The translations under genes and the position numbers were made by a program. A DNA stretch of 14,462 nucleotides from Treponema sp. UBA4319 (GTDB lineage: Bacteria > Spirochaetota > Spirochaetia > Treponematales > Treponemataceae): NCBI GenBank assembly GCA_002393865.1, contig DGUD01000067.1:2010-16471 (forward strand). Reading direction: 5' to 3'. Below are positions 1 through 6,381 of this stretch, in pieces (position 1 is the first letter of the stretch; each line of letters starts with the position of its first letter). The notes beneath the pieces are model-generated. The model saw only the letters and a list, made by a program, of their open reading frames with translations. It did not search any database and was not told the DNA's origin.

Positions 1-2
1 AG

Positions 3-602
3 ACTGATTACATTGACCTCATGCTGCTTCATCAGCCTTTTGGTGATGCCTACGGAGCATGGCGCGCTCTTGAAGAATTTTATGAAAAAGGAATTTTAAA
101 GGCAATCGGAATCTCCAACTTTTATGCCGACCGCATGGTGGAGTTTGCATCCTTCAACCGCATAAAGCCTATGGTGAATCAGGTGGAATGTCATCCTTTG
201 AATCAGCAGATAGAGGCAAAAAAATGGAACGACAAGTACGGTATTCAGCTTGAAGCCTGGGCCCCTTTTGGCGAGGGACGTGGCGGTCTTTTTGAAAATC
301 CTGTCTTGAAGGAAATCGCCGCTGCGCACGGAAAAACAACAGCTCAGGTTATGCTCCGCTGGCACCTGCAGAGGGGAATTGTGGTTATTCCAAAATCAAC
401 CCACAAGGAACGCATGGCAGAAAACCTGAATGTCTTTGATTTTACCCTCACTGCCGAAGAGATGGCAAAAATTACTGCTCTCGATACTGCAACAAGTTCT
501 TTCTTCAGTCATCAGGATCCTGCAATGGTGGAATGGTTCATAAAAATGGTTGAAGAGCGGAAGAAGCAGCAGGATTCTTCAAAAGAAAAGAAGAATTGGT
601 AA
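3..602 (+). CDS. Aldo/keto reductase, 3' part (5' end outside window)
   Basis: The frame is open from the first bases of the window (reading TDYIDLMLLHQPF), so the gene begins upstream and the ATG at 21 is internal. About 199 residues remain of a family that is usually near 280. Family marks are the LLHQPF segment, where the catalytic His of the Asp-Tyr-Lys-His tetrad sits, followed by KAIGISNF, VNQVECHPLNQQ and the cofactor-binding IPKSTHKERMAENLNVFDF near the C-terminus. The Asp, Tyr and Lys of the tetrad would lie in the missing part. Members are soluble NAD(P)H-dependent oxidoreductases that reduce aldehydes and ketones; the substrate cannot be told. The C-terminal tail is Lys/Glu-rich. 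The next gene starts 24 nt downstream with its own Shine-Dalgarno and no terminator between, so the two may be co-transcribed. Confidence 0.9.
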   Translation, partial: TDYIDLMLLHQPFGDAYGAWRALEEFYEKGILKAIGISNFYADRMVEFASFNRIKPMVNQVECHPLNQQIEAKKWNDKYGIQLEAWAPFGEGRGGLFENPVLKEIAAAHGKTTAQVMLRWHLQRGIVVIPKSTHKERMAENLNVFDFTLTAEEMAKITALDTATSSFFSHQDPAMVEWFIKMVEERKKQQDSSKEKKNW

Positions 603-626
603 ACAAAATCATACGGAGGAAAACTT

Positions 627-1692
627 ATGAAAAAGACACTGTTCATCACCGCAGGCGCACTTATTGCCCTTGCGCTCACGGCCTGTAACGGCACAGACAA
701 AAACGCGCTCGCCATCGCAAAGCAGGGCGTATTCGCTTCGGGCGGCACGGTAACGGAAGCGGTCGCTGGAAATTATGCTCCCGAAAAAAGCTGGCTTGAC
801 CCGACTCGCGCAGGAAACACGGCGCATGTTGACCACGCAAACACATTCTATCAGATTCCGGCGGGCAAGGCGAAAAATCCTATCGTCTACCTCCACGGCT
901 ACGGACAGAGCAGAACCGGCTGGCAGACAACGCCTGATGGTCGCGAAGGCTGGAGCGACATTTTCCTCCGCAAAGGCTATCCTGCATTTTTGGTAGACCA
1001 ACCGCGGCGCGCTTCGGCAGGAAACACGGCGCGAATGGCGAGTGCGGGCGGAATTGACGCATGGGGGCGAGGACGGAAAATCCTATATGCCCGGCGACCA
1101 GGCATGGTACACCCATTTTAGAATCGGACTTGTCGCCCCTGACCGCTACGAAGGCTCGGCGTTCCCTGCAGGTGAAGAAGCCCAGAATCAGTTTTTCCGC
1201 CAGATGACACCAAACACGGGCGATTATGACGAAAAACTTTTTGGAGAAGTGTTGAGCAAGGTTCTTTCAGACGCAAAGACAATGACTGGTAAAAAGGCAA
1301 TCTACATCACACACTCGCAAGGCGGACGGGTTGGCTGGCAGACCGACACCGAGAACATGGCGGCAATCGTTGCAATCGAACCGGGCGGAACTCCTGTTGT
1401 TGGAAGCGAAGAATACAAGAAATTCCTTGCGGCAAAAATCCCCATGGTCATCTACTTCGGCGACTACATCGACAACGGACCTGAAAACATCATGAGCACA
1501 GGCTTCTGGAAACAGGTACGCGACCAGGCTGTAGATTTTGCAGAACACTACAACGCAGACGGAGGAGACGCTACTGTGGTAGATCTTCCAAAAGCCGGCA
1601 TCACGGGAAACAGCCACTTTATGTTCCAGGAGACTAATAACAAGGAAATTGCCGACCACATAGAGGCATGGCTCAAAGAGCGGGGGCTGTAA
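627..1692 (+). pseudogene. Alpha/beta-hydrolase lipoprotein, broken by a +1 frameshift
   Basis: GGAGG at 615-619 precedes the ATG by 7 nt. The N-terminus is a lipoprotein signal (MKKTLFITAGALIALALTAC) with Cys20 as lipidation site. The first frame gives the oxyanion segment YLHGYGQS, then TPDGREGW and FLVDQPRR, but runs out of register after about 1057 and stops at 1121. The second frame (from about 1042) continues the same protein with DGKSYMPGDQAWYTHFRIG, the nucleophile motif THSQGG, and GNSHFMFQE with the likely catalytic His. Removing one G from the GGGGG run at 1053-1057 joins both halves as IDAWGEDGKSYMPGD and gives about 354 residues, a normal length for this secreted hydrolase family. 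As written it is a pseudogene; a sequencing error or a slippage event are both possible. The substrate is unknown. Confidence 0.8.
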
Positions 1693-1727
1693 GGAAACAC
1701 AAAGGGGGAAAGTCTCCCCCTCGCTCC
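1690..1727 (+). repeat. Intergenic hairpin module, copy 1
   Basis: TAAGGAAA (1690-1697, its TAA being the stop of the hydrolase) is followed by GGGGGA (1704-1709), loop AAGTC, TCCCCC (1715-1720), then TCGCTCC (1721-1727). The same order recurs at 2011-2077. The hairpin lacks a T-run, so it is not a classical intrinsic terminator, though it could stabilise the 3' end of the message. Confidence 0.55.
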
Positions 1728-1760
1728 AGCCCCTTAAAATCCCCGGATAAGAGGTACAAA

Positions 1761-2036
1761 ATGAAACAGAAACTTGCGATAACGGTAGCGATTTTTCTTC
1801 TTTTCTCGTGCAATGCGAGTAGTGCGGGTGTGAAAGACATTTCTTCAGAAGGAGCGCACATGAAAGCAAGCAACATCACACAGGACACACGCATCCGCGA
1901 CATCATCTCTGACGGCGGCATGGGCGGCTGGGCGAGACTTCTGTTCCCTGCGGACGGGGGCTACTGGTCGGGCGACACGCTCGGAACGCACTCTCACTCT
2001 CACTTGGTAATAAGGAAAGGGGGAAGCCTGCTGTAG
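1761..2036 (+). pseudogene. Truncated alpha/beta-hydrolase lipoprotein (N-terminal remnant)
   Basis: The ORF has 91 codons from ATG 1761. It starts with a lipoprotein signal (MKQKLAITVAIFLLFSC, Cys17). The segment IRDIISDGGMGGWARLLFPADGGYWSGDTLG resembles, from memory, the N-terminal region of another alpha/beta-hydrolase subfamily of roughly 300 residues. After GDTLG the reading turns to THSHSHLVIRKGG, which is out of register and runs straight into the intergenic module at 2011. The nucleophile and catalytic His regions are absent. The simplest reading is a deletion that removed the 3' two thirds of the gene and left its original stop region, now out of frame. A function for the 91-residue product is unlikely. 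It is not a close paralogue of the hydrolase just upstream. Confidence 0.6.
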
Positions 2037-2077
2037 ACTTCGCGCTACGCGCTCGTTGCGAATTCCCCCATCGCTCC
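2011..2077 (+). repeat. Intergenic hairpin module, copy 2
   Basis: TAAGGAAA (2011-2018), GGGGGAA (2019-2025), TTCCCCC (2063-2069) and TCGCTCC (2071-2077) match copy 1 in order. Here the stem encloses about 37 nt that include GCGC-TAC-GCGC. The rest of the gap up to 2220 holds a perfect hairpin GTTCGCC-GTG-GGCGAAC (2125-2141) and a two-part stem, GGTACATTGC against GCAAT and GTACC (2161-2190). I see no gene between 2037 and 2295. Confidence 0.5.
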
Positions 2078-2221
2078 AACTATTTCCCGCGATTTTTGGG
2101 AGCATAGCGGACAAAACTCGGTAAGTTCGCCGTGGGCGAACGACCACCGCCCCCGAATTTGGTACATTGCTCCGCAATTTTTATCGTACCCACCCAAGCC
2201 CGCCCCGATATTTTTCCTGGA

Positions 2222-2269
2222 TTCTTAAAAATCTCTCCCCTAAATCCCCGAAATCATGTTATACTATCC
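2222..2269 (+). promoter_or_regulatory. Extended -10 promoter block of the TA operon (copy 1 of a 48-bp repeat)
   Basis: TG at 2257-2258 followed by one base and TATACT (2260-2265) is a good extended -10 element. No convincing -35 is visible. The 48-bp block is repeated with about five mismatches at 2838-2885. The antitoxin start codon is about 27 nt beyond the -10, which leaves room for a short leader. Confidence 0.6.
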
Positions 2270-2295
2270 ATAAATCACGAAACAGGAGGCGCGAA

Positions 2296-2541
2296 ATGTC
2301 AGCGGCGGAAATGAAAAACCTCGAAAATGAACTTGCCTTGCTCTCGTATGCGGAGCAACTTGCTGTAATAGAATACCTTGTAAGACGGATGAGGCGGCAG
2401 ACGGAAAATCAGGCGGATGGCTTTGAGGGCGAGCCGAACGAGGAAACGCTTGCAGCAGCGGCGGATATTCGGGAACAGATCGCAGTTGGTGCAAGCGGCA
2501 CAACCGATTTGGACGCTTTTTTTGAGGAGCTTGATAACTGA
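2296..2541 (+). CDS. Antitoxin of YafQ-type TA pair
   Basis: The start was chosen at ATG 2296 because AGGAGG (2284-2289) lies 6 nt upstream. The product is 81 residues, acidic toward the C-terminus. The N-terminal stretch (NELALLSYAEQLAVIEYLVRRM) looks like a helical dimerisation or DNA-binding segment, and the C-terminal part (DIREQIAVGASGTTDLDAFFEELDN) is the kind of extended acidic tail that wraps a RelE-fold toxin. Its TGA overlaps the ATG of the toxin by one base, so the pair is translationally coupled. Antitoxins of this class neutralise the toxin and usually repress their own promoter, here the extended -10 block upstream. The exact antitoxin family is not certain from sequence alone; the assignment rests mainly on the partner. 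Confidence 0.7.
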   Translation: MSAAEMKNLENELALLSYAEQLAVIEYLVRRMRRQTENQADGFEGEPNEETLAAAADIREQIAVGASGTTDLDAFFEELDN

Positions 2542-2813
2542 TGCTTGAACTCCACAAAAGTGCGCAATTCAAAGCGGACTACAAACTGATGAAACGGCGC
2601 GGCTATGATATGCAACTTTTGAAAGATGTTGTTGCAATCCTACAAAAAACCGCTTCGCTCCCCCCGCAGAACAAAGACCACCAACTTGTCGGCAACCTAA
2701 AGGACTTCCGCGAGTGCCATATCCAACCCGATTGGCTATTGATGTACTATGTTACGGGTGGCGGGCTGTATCTTTCGCGCACGGGAACGCACAGCGACCT
2801 GTTCAAAAAGTAA
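2541..2813 (+). CDS. yafQ: YafQ-family mRNA interferase toxin
   Basis: The 90-residue protein is a RelE-superfamily toxin. The sequence shows DHQL (His47), GNLKDFRECHIQPDWLLMY (His60, Asp64) and RTGTHSDLF (His84, Phe88). These fall at a constant offset of three from His50, His63, Asp67, His87 and Phe91 of E. coli YafQ, which serve ribosome-dependent cleavage of translated mRNA. All key residues are present and the length is normal, so the toxin is probably active. It is translated from a start codon overlapping the antitoxin stop. Such pairs stabilise accessory chromosomal DNA. The tip of the C-terminus is basic (LFKK). Confidence 0.88.
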   Translation: MLELHKSAQFKADYKLMKRRGYDMQLLKDVVAILQKTASLPPQNKDHQLVGNLKDFRECHIQPDWLLMYYVTGGGLYLSRTGTHSDLFKK

Positions 2814-2837
2814 CTTCTTCCGCGAAATCCCATATTT

Positions 2838-2885
2838 TTCTTAAAATTCTCTCCCACAAATCCCCAAAATCGTGTTATACTATCC
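2838..2885 (+). promoter_or_regulatory. Second copy of the TA-type promoter block, beside the insertion sequence
   Basis: This block matches 2222-2269 with about five mismatches over 48 bp, including TG at 2873-2874 and TATACT at 2876-2881. An ATG follows at 2889, but the frame (to 3046) encodes nothing recognisable. The original downstream gene seems to be missing, probably displaced by the insertion sequence. Between 2886 and 3012 I see no supported gene. Confidence 0.5.
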
Positions 2886-2971
2886 TCATGCAATGTGAAA
2901 TCGGGAGCGGACACAGCTCTTACAGCGAAAAAAGTACAGAAAATCTCACAAAACCACTGTCAACCGCTTTT

Positions 2972-2998
2972 AGAAAAAAAAATCGGATTTTTTTTTCT
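2972..2998. repeat. A9/T9 palindrome upstream of the transposase
   Basis: AGAAAAAAAAAT (2972-2983) and ATTTTTTTTTCT (2987-2998) are perfect inverted arms around CGG. As RNA it would form an A-U stem ending in a U-run on either strand. It may shield the transposase from outside transcription or mark the left region of the insertion sequence. Confidence 0.5.
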
Positions 2999-3012
2999 GC
3001 TTGCGCTAATGT

Positions 3013-4299
3013 GTGCTGCCGCTCCTGCCGACAAAAACTTTTGTGAAAACCTCTATAGAGAATTTGAAGAAGTTCCTCAAGCTGGCCGATGAGCACAAAA
3101 TCCAGAACAAGGTTGCAGCCAAGGCATGCGGGTACACTCCCGCCTATTTCTGCACATTGAGAAAAAAGCACAAGGTCAAGGGCGATTCTATTTTTACGCA
3201 CGGACTGAAAGGGCGGCCGTCGAACAACCGTATCCCGGACAGGACACGGGAAAAAATATTTGCCCAGTACATTGCAGACAATAGTGATGTAACGCCCGTC
3301 AGCTTTGCTTACCACCGCGACAATATGGAAGAAAATTATGGCGTGAAAGTTTCTTTGACTTCTATGAGAAAAATCCTATCGGAGAAAGGTATCATCTCCC
3401 CGTTCTCGCACAAGAACCCCAGGGCGAAGGAAACGCATCTCAGGCGTTTTCGCCGTGACCATGAAGGAGAGCTTGTCCAGTGGGACGCAACTCCATTCCA
3501 ATGGTTCAAATGGTGCGGGGACAACGCCTACTATTCCCTGCACCATGCCACGGACGACGCGACCAGCAAGCTCCTCGGAGCGTACATCTGCAAGAACGAA
3601 TGCCGCTACGGCTACATCGAGACGCGGCGGCGTGTGATTGAAGACTACGGCGTTGAGCTGGAGGACTATTCCGACAGGTCTCCCGTGTTCAGCTACAACC
3701 CCAGAGAGGCGGCCGACATATCGACGGAGCTGCAGCTGGAGGCGGAAGGCGGGAAGAAAATACCATTATGGCAGGCGATGGGAAAGGAGCTTGGGATAAC
3801 ACTACATCTTGCAAAGTCCCCGCAGGCAAAGGGTAAGGTCGAACGGCAGGGCGAGACCATACAGCTCCGAATCTGCAACGAATTCAAGAGGCTCAACATA
3901 CGAACCGTAGAACAGGCAAACGTGTACCTGCGAAAGCAGGGCGTGGACTATTTCAACTCCCATTTCGCCAAACCGCCGAGGAAAACAACGCCGGTTTGGA
4001 GAGTCCCGCCCCAGAATACTAACGACATTCTCTGCGTCAAGGAGCCGAGGACGGCCGGGCGCAACGGCGTGGTTCGCTTCCAAGGGCTCCGCTTTCTTGC
4101 TAAGGGGCTGTTCTATGCACGGAACCACAAGGGCAACGTTTGTATAAACGACAAGGAAATCTGGTTTTCCGCAGATGGTAGGCGGTACGAGCTGGAGTTG
4201 ATTGACGACATAGCGCAGCTGTCGGAGTCTGCGCCGCAGGTGCTTGAGCGGATTATAAGCCGCTACATGTTCGAGGAAGTCCACGAGCATGCTGCATAA
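3013..4299 (+). CDS. ISNCY-like DDE transposase
   Basis: The product is 428 residues. The N-terminus holds a helix-turn-helix (about 30-60, NKVAAKACGYTPAYFCTLRKK) followed by GRPSNNRIPD, then a second helical domain. The catalytic core has an RNase H-like fold: Asp158 in LVQWDATPFQWF, Asp221 in DYSDRSPVF and Glu277 in SPQAKGKVERQG make a plausible DDE triad. The C-terminal third is beta-rich and basic. The pattern matches the ISNCY (IS1202-like) group. The start is uncertain: GTG at 3013 and GTG at 3043 both lack a clear ribosome-binding site. I could not find convincing terminal inverted repeats or a target duplication. The 44-nt palindrome P1 begins 27 nt after the stop and may mark the right edge. 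No frameshift or internal stop is seen, so it may be active. Confidence 0.85.
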   Translation: MLPLLPTKTFVKTSIENLKKFLKLADEHKIQNKVAAKACGYTPAYFCTLRKKHKVKGDSIFTHGLKGRPSNNRIPDRTREKIFAQYIADNSDVTPVSFAYHRDNMEENYGVKVSLTSMRKILSEKGIISPFSHKNPRAKETHLRRFRRDHEGELVQWDATPFQWFKWCGDNAYYSLHHATDDATSKLLGAYICKNECRYGYIETRRRVIEDYGVELEDYSDRSPVFSYNPREAADISTELQLEAEGGKKIPLWQAMGKELGITLHLAKSPQAKGKVERQGETIQLRICNEFKRLNIRTVEQANVYLRKQGVDYFNSHFAKPPRKTTPVWRVPPQNTNDILCVKEPRTAGRNGVVRFQGLRFLAKGLFYARNHKGNVCINDKEIWFSADGRRYELELIDDIAQLSESAPQVLERIISRYMFEEVHEHAA

Positions 4300-4325
4300 G
4301 CTCGACGAGGGGCATCCTGTCTGAG

Positions 4326-4369
4326 TTTAAGACAATTTTGTGCCGATTTCGGCACAAAATAAACTTAAA
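4326..4369. repeat. 44-nt palindrome P1
   Basis: The left arm begins TTTAAG-ACA-ATTTTGTGC and the centre is GCCGATTTCGGC. The right arm read backwards carries TTT in place of ACA, so P1 lies in the opposite orientation to P4 and P5. It sits just after the transposase stop. Confidence 0.85.
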
Positions 4370-4443
4370 GACGCATGATAGTTTCCATTCCTTCTCCAGT
4401 GCCAATTGCATTATCTTTTGCATCTATTGATTTTCCATCAACG

Positions 4444-4479
4444 GATTATCCGCAGTGGTATTGTCCACTGTCGATAATC
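4444..4479. other. Large hairpin in the gap between transposase and relaxase
   Basis: GATTATC (4444-4450) pairs with GATAATC (4473-4479), and CAGTGG (4453-4458) with CCACTG (4465-4470), around loop TATTGT with a 2-nt internal mismatch. A further ATCAA/TTGAT pair lies outside it. TTATCCGCA at 4446-4454 differs by one base from a DnaA box. Position upstream of a relaxase makes this one candidate for part of an oriT. No coding region is supported between 4300 and 4889. Confidence 0.5.
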
Positions 4480-4522
4480 AACATTGGATTGATGAACCTA
4501 ATGAGGGGGTATCCTCTCTAAG

Positions 4523-4566
4523 TTTAAGTTTATTTTGTGCCGATTTCGGCACAAAATAAACTTAAA
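4523..4566. repeat. 44-nt palindrome P2
   Basis: This is the most symmetric copy: both arms are TTTAAG-TTT-ATTTTGTGC with centre GCCGATTTCGGC. The flanking G and C at 4522 and 4567 extend the perfect dyad to 46 nt. It is preceded by GAGGGGGTATCC, a motif that also precedes P1 (GAGGGGCATCC, 4307). Confidence 0.85.
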
Positions 4567-4601
4567 CATGAAGGATTCTCTATTTTTATGAGGGGATTCC
4601 C

Positions 4602-4630
4602 TTGACACCGGGGGATGAACGGTCTATTAT
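4602..4630 (+). promoter_or_regulatory. Consensus sigma-70 promoter
   Basis: TTGACA (4602-4607), a 17-nt spacer and TATTAT (4625-4630) form one of the best promoters in the window. Transcription would start near 4637, directly before the structured segment at 4639-4699, and 253 nt before the relaxase start. Confidence 0.75.
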
Positions 4631-4636
4631 GAAAGT

Positions 4637-4699
4637 ATATGACAGGGAATGCAAGATAAAGCGTGTATTCGCTTGCTGCGCAAGTTTTTTCCCTGTCAT
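4637..4699 (+). ncRNA. Candidate small RNA or attenuator with alternative hairpins
   Basis: Outer arms ATGACAGGGAA (4639-4649) and TTCCCTGTCAT (4689-4699) are perfectly complementary. Inside, CTTGC (4672-4676) can pair with GCAAG at 4680-4684 to make a short hairpin followed by TTTTTT (4685-4690), an intrinsic-terminator shape, or with the earlier GCAAG at 4651-4655. A third option pairs AAGCG (4659-4663) with CGCTT (4670-4674). The mutually exclusive pairings resemble an attenuator or a plasmid control RNA. No known RNA family was recognised. The long inverted repeat could instead be a DNA site such as oriT. Confidence 0.4.
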
Positions 4700-4763
4700 G
4701 ATTTAGCTGTATACATTTCCTTTTTTTTAATTACATTCCGAATACGTTCGGATTTTTCAACAT

Positions 4764-4807
4764 TTTAAGATAATTTTGTGCCAATGTTGGCACAAAATAG
4801 TCTTAAA
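4764..4807. repeat. 44-nt palindrome P3
   Basis: The arms are TTTAAG-ATA-ATTTTGTGC on the left and the complement of TTTAAG-ACT-ATTTTGTGC on the right. The centre is GCCAATGTTGGC, a compensated change from the GCCGATTTCGGC of P1 and P2. It lies 82 nt upstream of the relaxase start. Confidence 0.85.
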
Positions 4808-4889
4808 GATATTTCCCTTCAATACAGCCTCATTTCACTCTTGATTTCATCATGCCGGAGAACTGAACTCCGGAAAGGAGCATGTCTGT

Positions 4890-6122
4890 ATGGAAGGACA
4901 GAAAACTTTGAAGGACAAAAAATGGAACATTCTGTTCCCGGAAACGGACAACGGGAAGCCCTTACACCTCCGTTTTTCTAGGAAGCGGGACAGGGACGAG
5001 TACAAGGCCGTCAAGGCATTCCTGCGGAAGCTGGAGGGAAGCGGAAAAGGCGGGAAGCCTCCGCGCCGGGCTGTACGGCCGGACTTGCAGGGTAGGCAGC
5101 CCTGCATGGTCAAGATGACCTACGGCGGCTCTGCTGAAGCCCATAAGAAATTTCTTTCCCATTATATGCCGCAGGTTGGGAAGGAAGGGGTGAGCGTGCA
5201 GCCGGAGCTGTTCGGGAACGTGACGGAAGCGCGCTACAAGGCTGACATGGCGCCGTCCGGTAGGCATTACAAATTCATACTGTCGCCGGGAACACCCATG
5301 TCGGCGGATGAGCTCAAGACCTTCACGCAGCTTTGGATGGCAAAGGCCTCGCGGGACACCGGCATAAAATTCGAGTGGCAGGCGGCGGTGCACACTGATA
5401 CAGGCCATCCCCATGTGCATGTGCTCATCAACGGGCAGGACATCGACGGGAACGCCATCCGCCGGATTCCGCCTGATTTTGTCCGTAGCTTTGGACGGCA
5501 GAATGCGTCGGACATCCTCACGTCCATGCTCGGCACCCTGAGCCGGAAGGAGCTGGATGCCGCAAAGGAGCGGCAGCTGGAGGCGGACAGGTGGACTCCG
5601 GCAGATGCAGAAATCGAAGGGCTTGCCGCTTCGCTGGGGGCTGTGGGCGGGAAGCAGGCGTTCATCCCGGTGACGTTCCCCGCCCCGCGCTTGCGCCGCC
5701 GGATGGAACACCTGCAGGGGCTGGGGCTTGCCTCCGTCAGCTCCGGCTGCTGGAAGCTCCGGGACGGGTGGCAGGACGACCTGCGGGCGCTCGGCAGGTA
5801 CAACATGTACTTTGATGCCGCGAAGTTCATTTCCCCCTTGTCAAAGCTGCGGCTCTATGATGCCGGGACGGACGGCAGGATAACGGGGGTGCTCAGGAAG
5901 ATATATACAATGGATGATGAAACGGTGTGGACGAATGCGGCCGTGGTTGAGGATGTGCGCACTGGCAAGGCTTGGTATGTCCCACTGCGCACCCCGGCAG
6001 GGGACGGATGGAACTACGGCGAGGAGGTGACATTCGAGCCCCGTGCAGGCGGCAGGGGCAAGGGTGCAGGCAGGCTCGTGCACGGCAGCGGGTATACGGA
6101 ACGGCAAGGGAAGGAACGTTGA
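4890..6122 (+). CDS. VirD2-like (MobP-type) relaxase
   Basis: The ATG at 4890 is preceded by AGGAG (4876-4880) at 9 nt. The 410-residue protein carries the histidine triad HTDTGHPHVHVLING (His168, His173, His175, His177) that binds the metal ion in relaxases. A plausible nicking tyrosine is Tyr92 in HKKFLSHYMPQVGKEGV, followed by GRHYKFILSPGTPMSADEL as in the VirD2/DUF3363 group. The C-terminal half (about 225-410) is not recognised as a helicase or primase. It is basic and ends in a Gly/Arg-rich tail. A relaxase cuts one strand at oriT, stays covalently attached to the 5' end and is carried to the recipient through the T4SS, consistent with the conjugation genes on the opposite strand. No accessory Mob protein gene is evident upstream. 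Confidence 0.85.
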   Translation: MEGQKTLKDKKWNILFPETDNGKPLHLRFSRKRDRDEYKAVKAFLRKLEGSGKGGKPPRRAVRPDLQGRQPCMVKMTYGGSAEAHKKFLSHYMPQVGKEGVSVQPELFGNVTEARYKADMAPSGRHYKFILSPGTPMSADELKTFTQLWMAKASRDTGIKFEWQAAVHTDTGHPHVHVLINGQDIDGNAIRRIPPDFVRSFGRQNASDILTSMLGTLSRKELDAAKERQLEADRWTPADAEIEGLAASLGAVGGKQAFIPVTFPAPRLRRRMEHLQGLGLASVSSGCWKLRDGWQDDLRALGRYNMYFDAAKFISPLSKLRLYDAGTDGRITGVLRKIYTMDDETVWTNAAVVEDVRTGKAWYVPLRTPAGDGWNYGEEVTFEPRAGGRGKGAGRLVHGSGYTERQGKER

Positions 6123-6135
6123 CGGGAAGGCGGCA

Positions 6136-6179
6136 TTTAAGTTTATTTTGTGCTAACATTAGCACAAAATTGTCTGAAA
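6136..6179. repeat. 44-nt palindrome P4
   Basis: The left arm is TTTAAG-TTT-ATTTTGTGC and the right arm is the complement of TTTCAG-ACA-ATTTTGTGC, with centre GCTAACATTAGC. It starts 14 nt after the relaxase stop, where it could also act in 3'-end formation. Confidence 0.85.
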
Positions 6180-6195
6180 TATCTAGGAATGGAAT

Positions 6196-6266
6196 CATAT
6201 ATAAAAACATGGGCTGCCCCATGAAGGCAGCCCGAATTGGCATGGCGCCCGGAACGTCTTCCGAAC
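6196..6266 (+). repeat. Hairpin element, copy A
   Basis: CATA plus an A-rich run is followed by GGGCTGCC (6211-6218), a 7-nt loop and GGCAGCCC (6226-6233). After an 11-nt gap comes GCGCCC, a short stem GGAA-CGTC-TTCC, and GAAC. A similar arrangement with a different but still paired short stem lies on the minus strand at 13918-13985. CATGGG-CTGC-CCCATG (6209-6224) is an alternative pairing here. Confidence 0.4.
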
Positions 6267-6381
6267 ATCATACACTTGGAGGTTCCCACACGTCTATGGA
6301 AATTGTCCCCAAGTTATTTACGCTTATAACTGTACCATATTTTCTACAAAATGCAAGCCCCCCGAAAGAAAGATACTGGTA

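Noticed and set aside
2889..3092. Two overlapping small ORFs (starts at 2889 and 2895) upstream of the transposase, one with a hydrophobic FFFLLALMC stretch resembling a signal peptide
   Set aside because: The hydrophobic stretch comes from the T9 tract of the palindrome, there is no ribosome-binding site, and neither reading resembles a known protein.
4326..4369. P1 as the right terminal inverted repeat of the insertion sequence
   Set aside because: No matching arm was found on the left between 2886 and 3012, and other copies lie far from any transposase.
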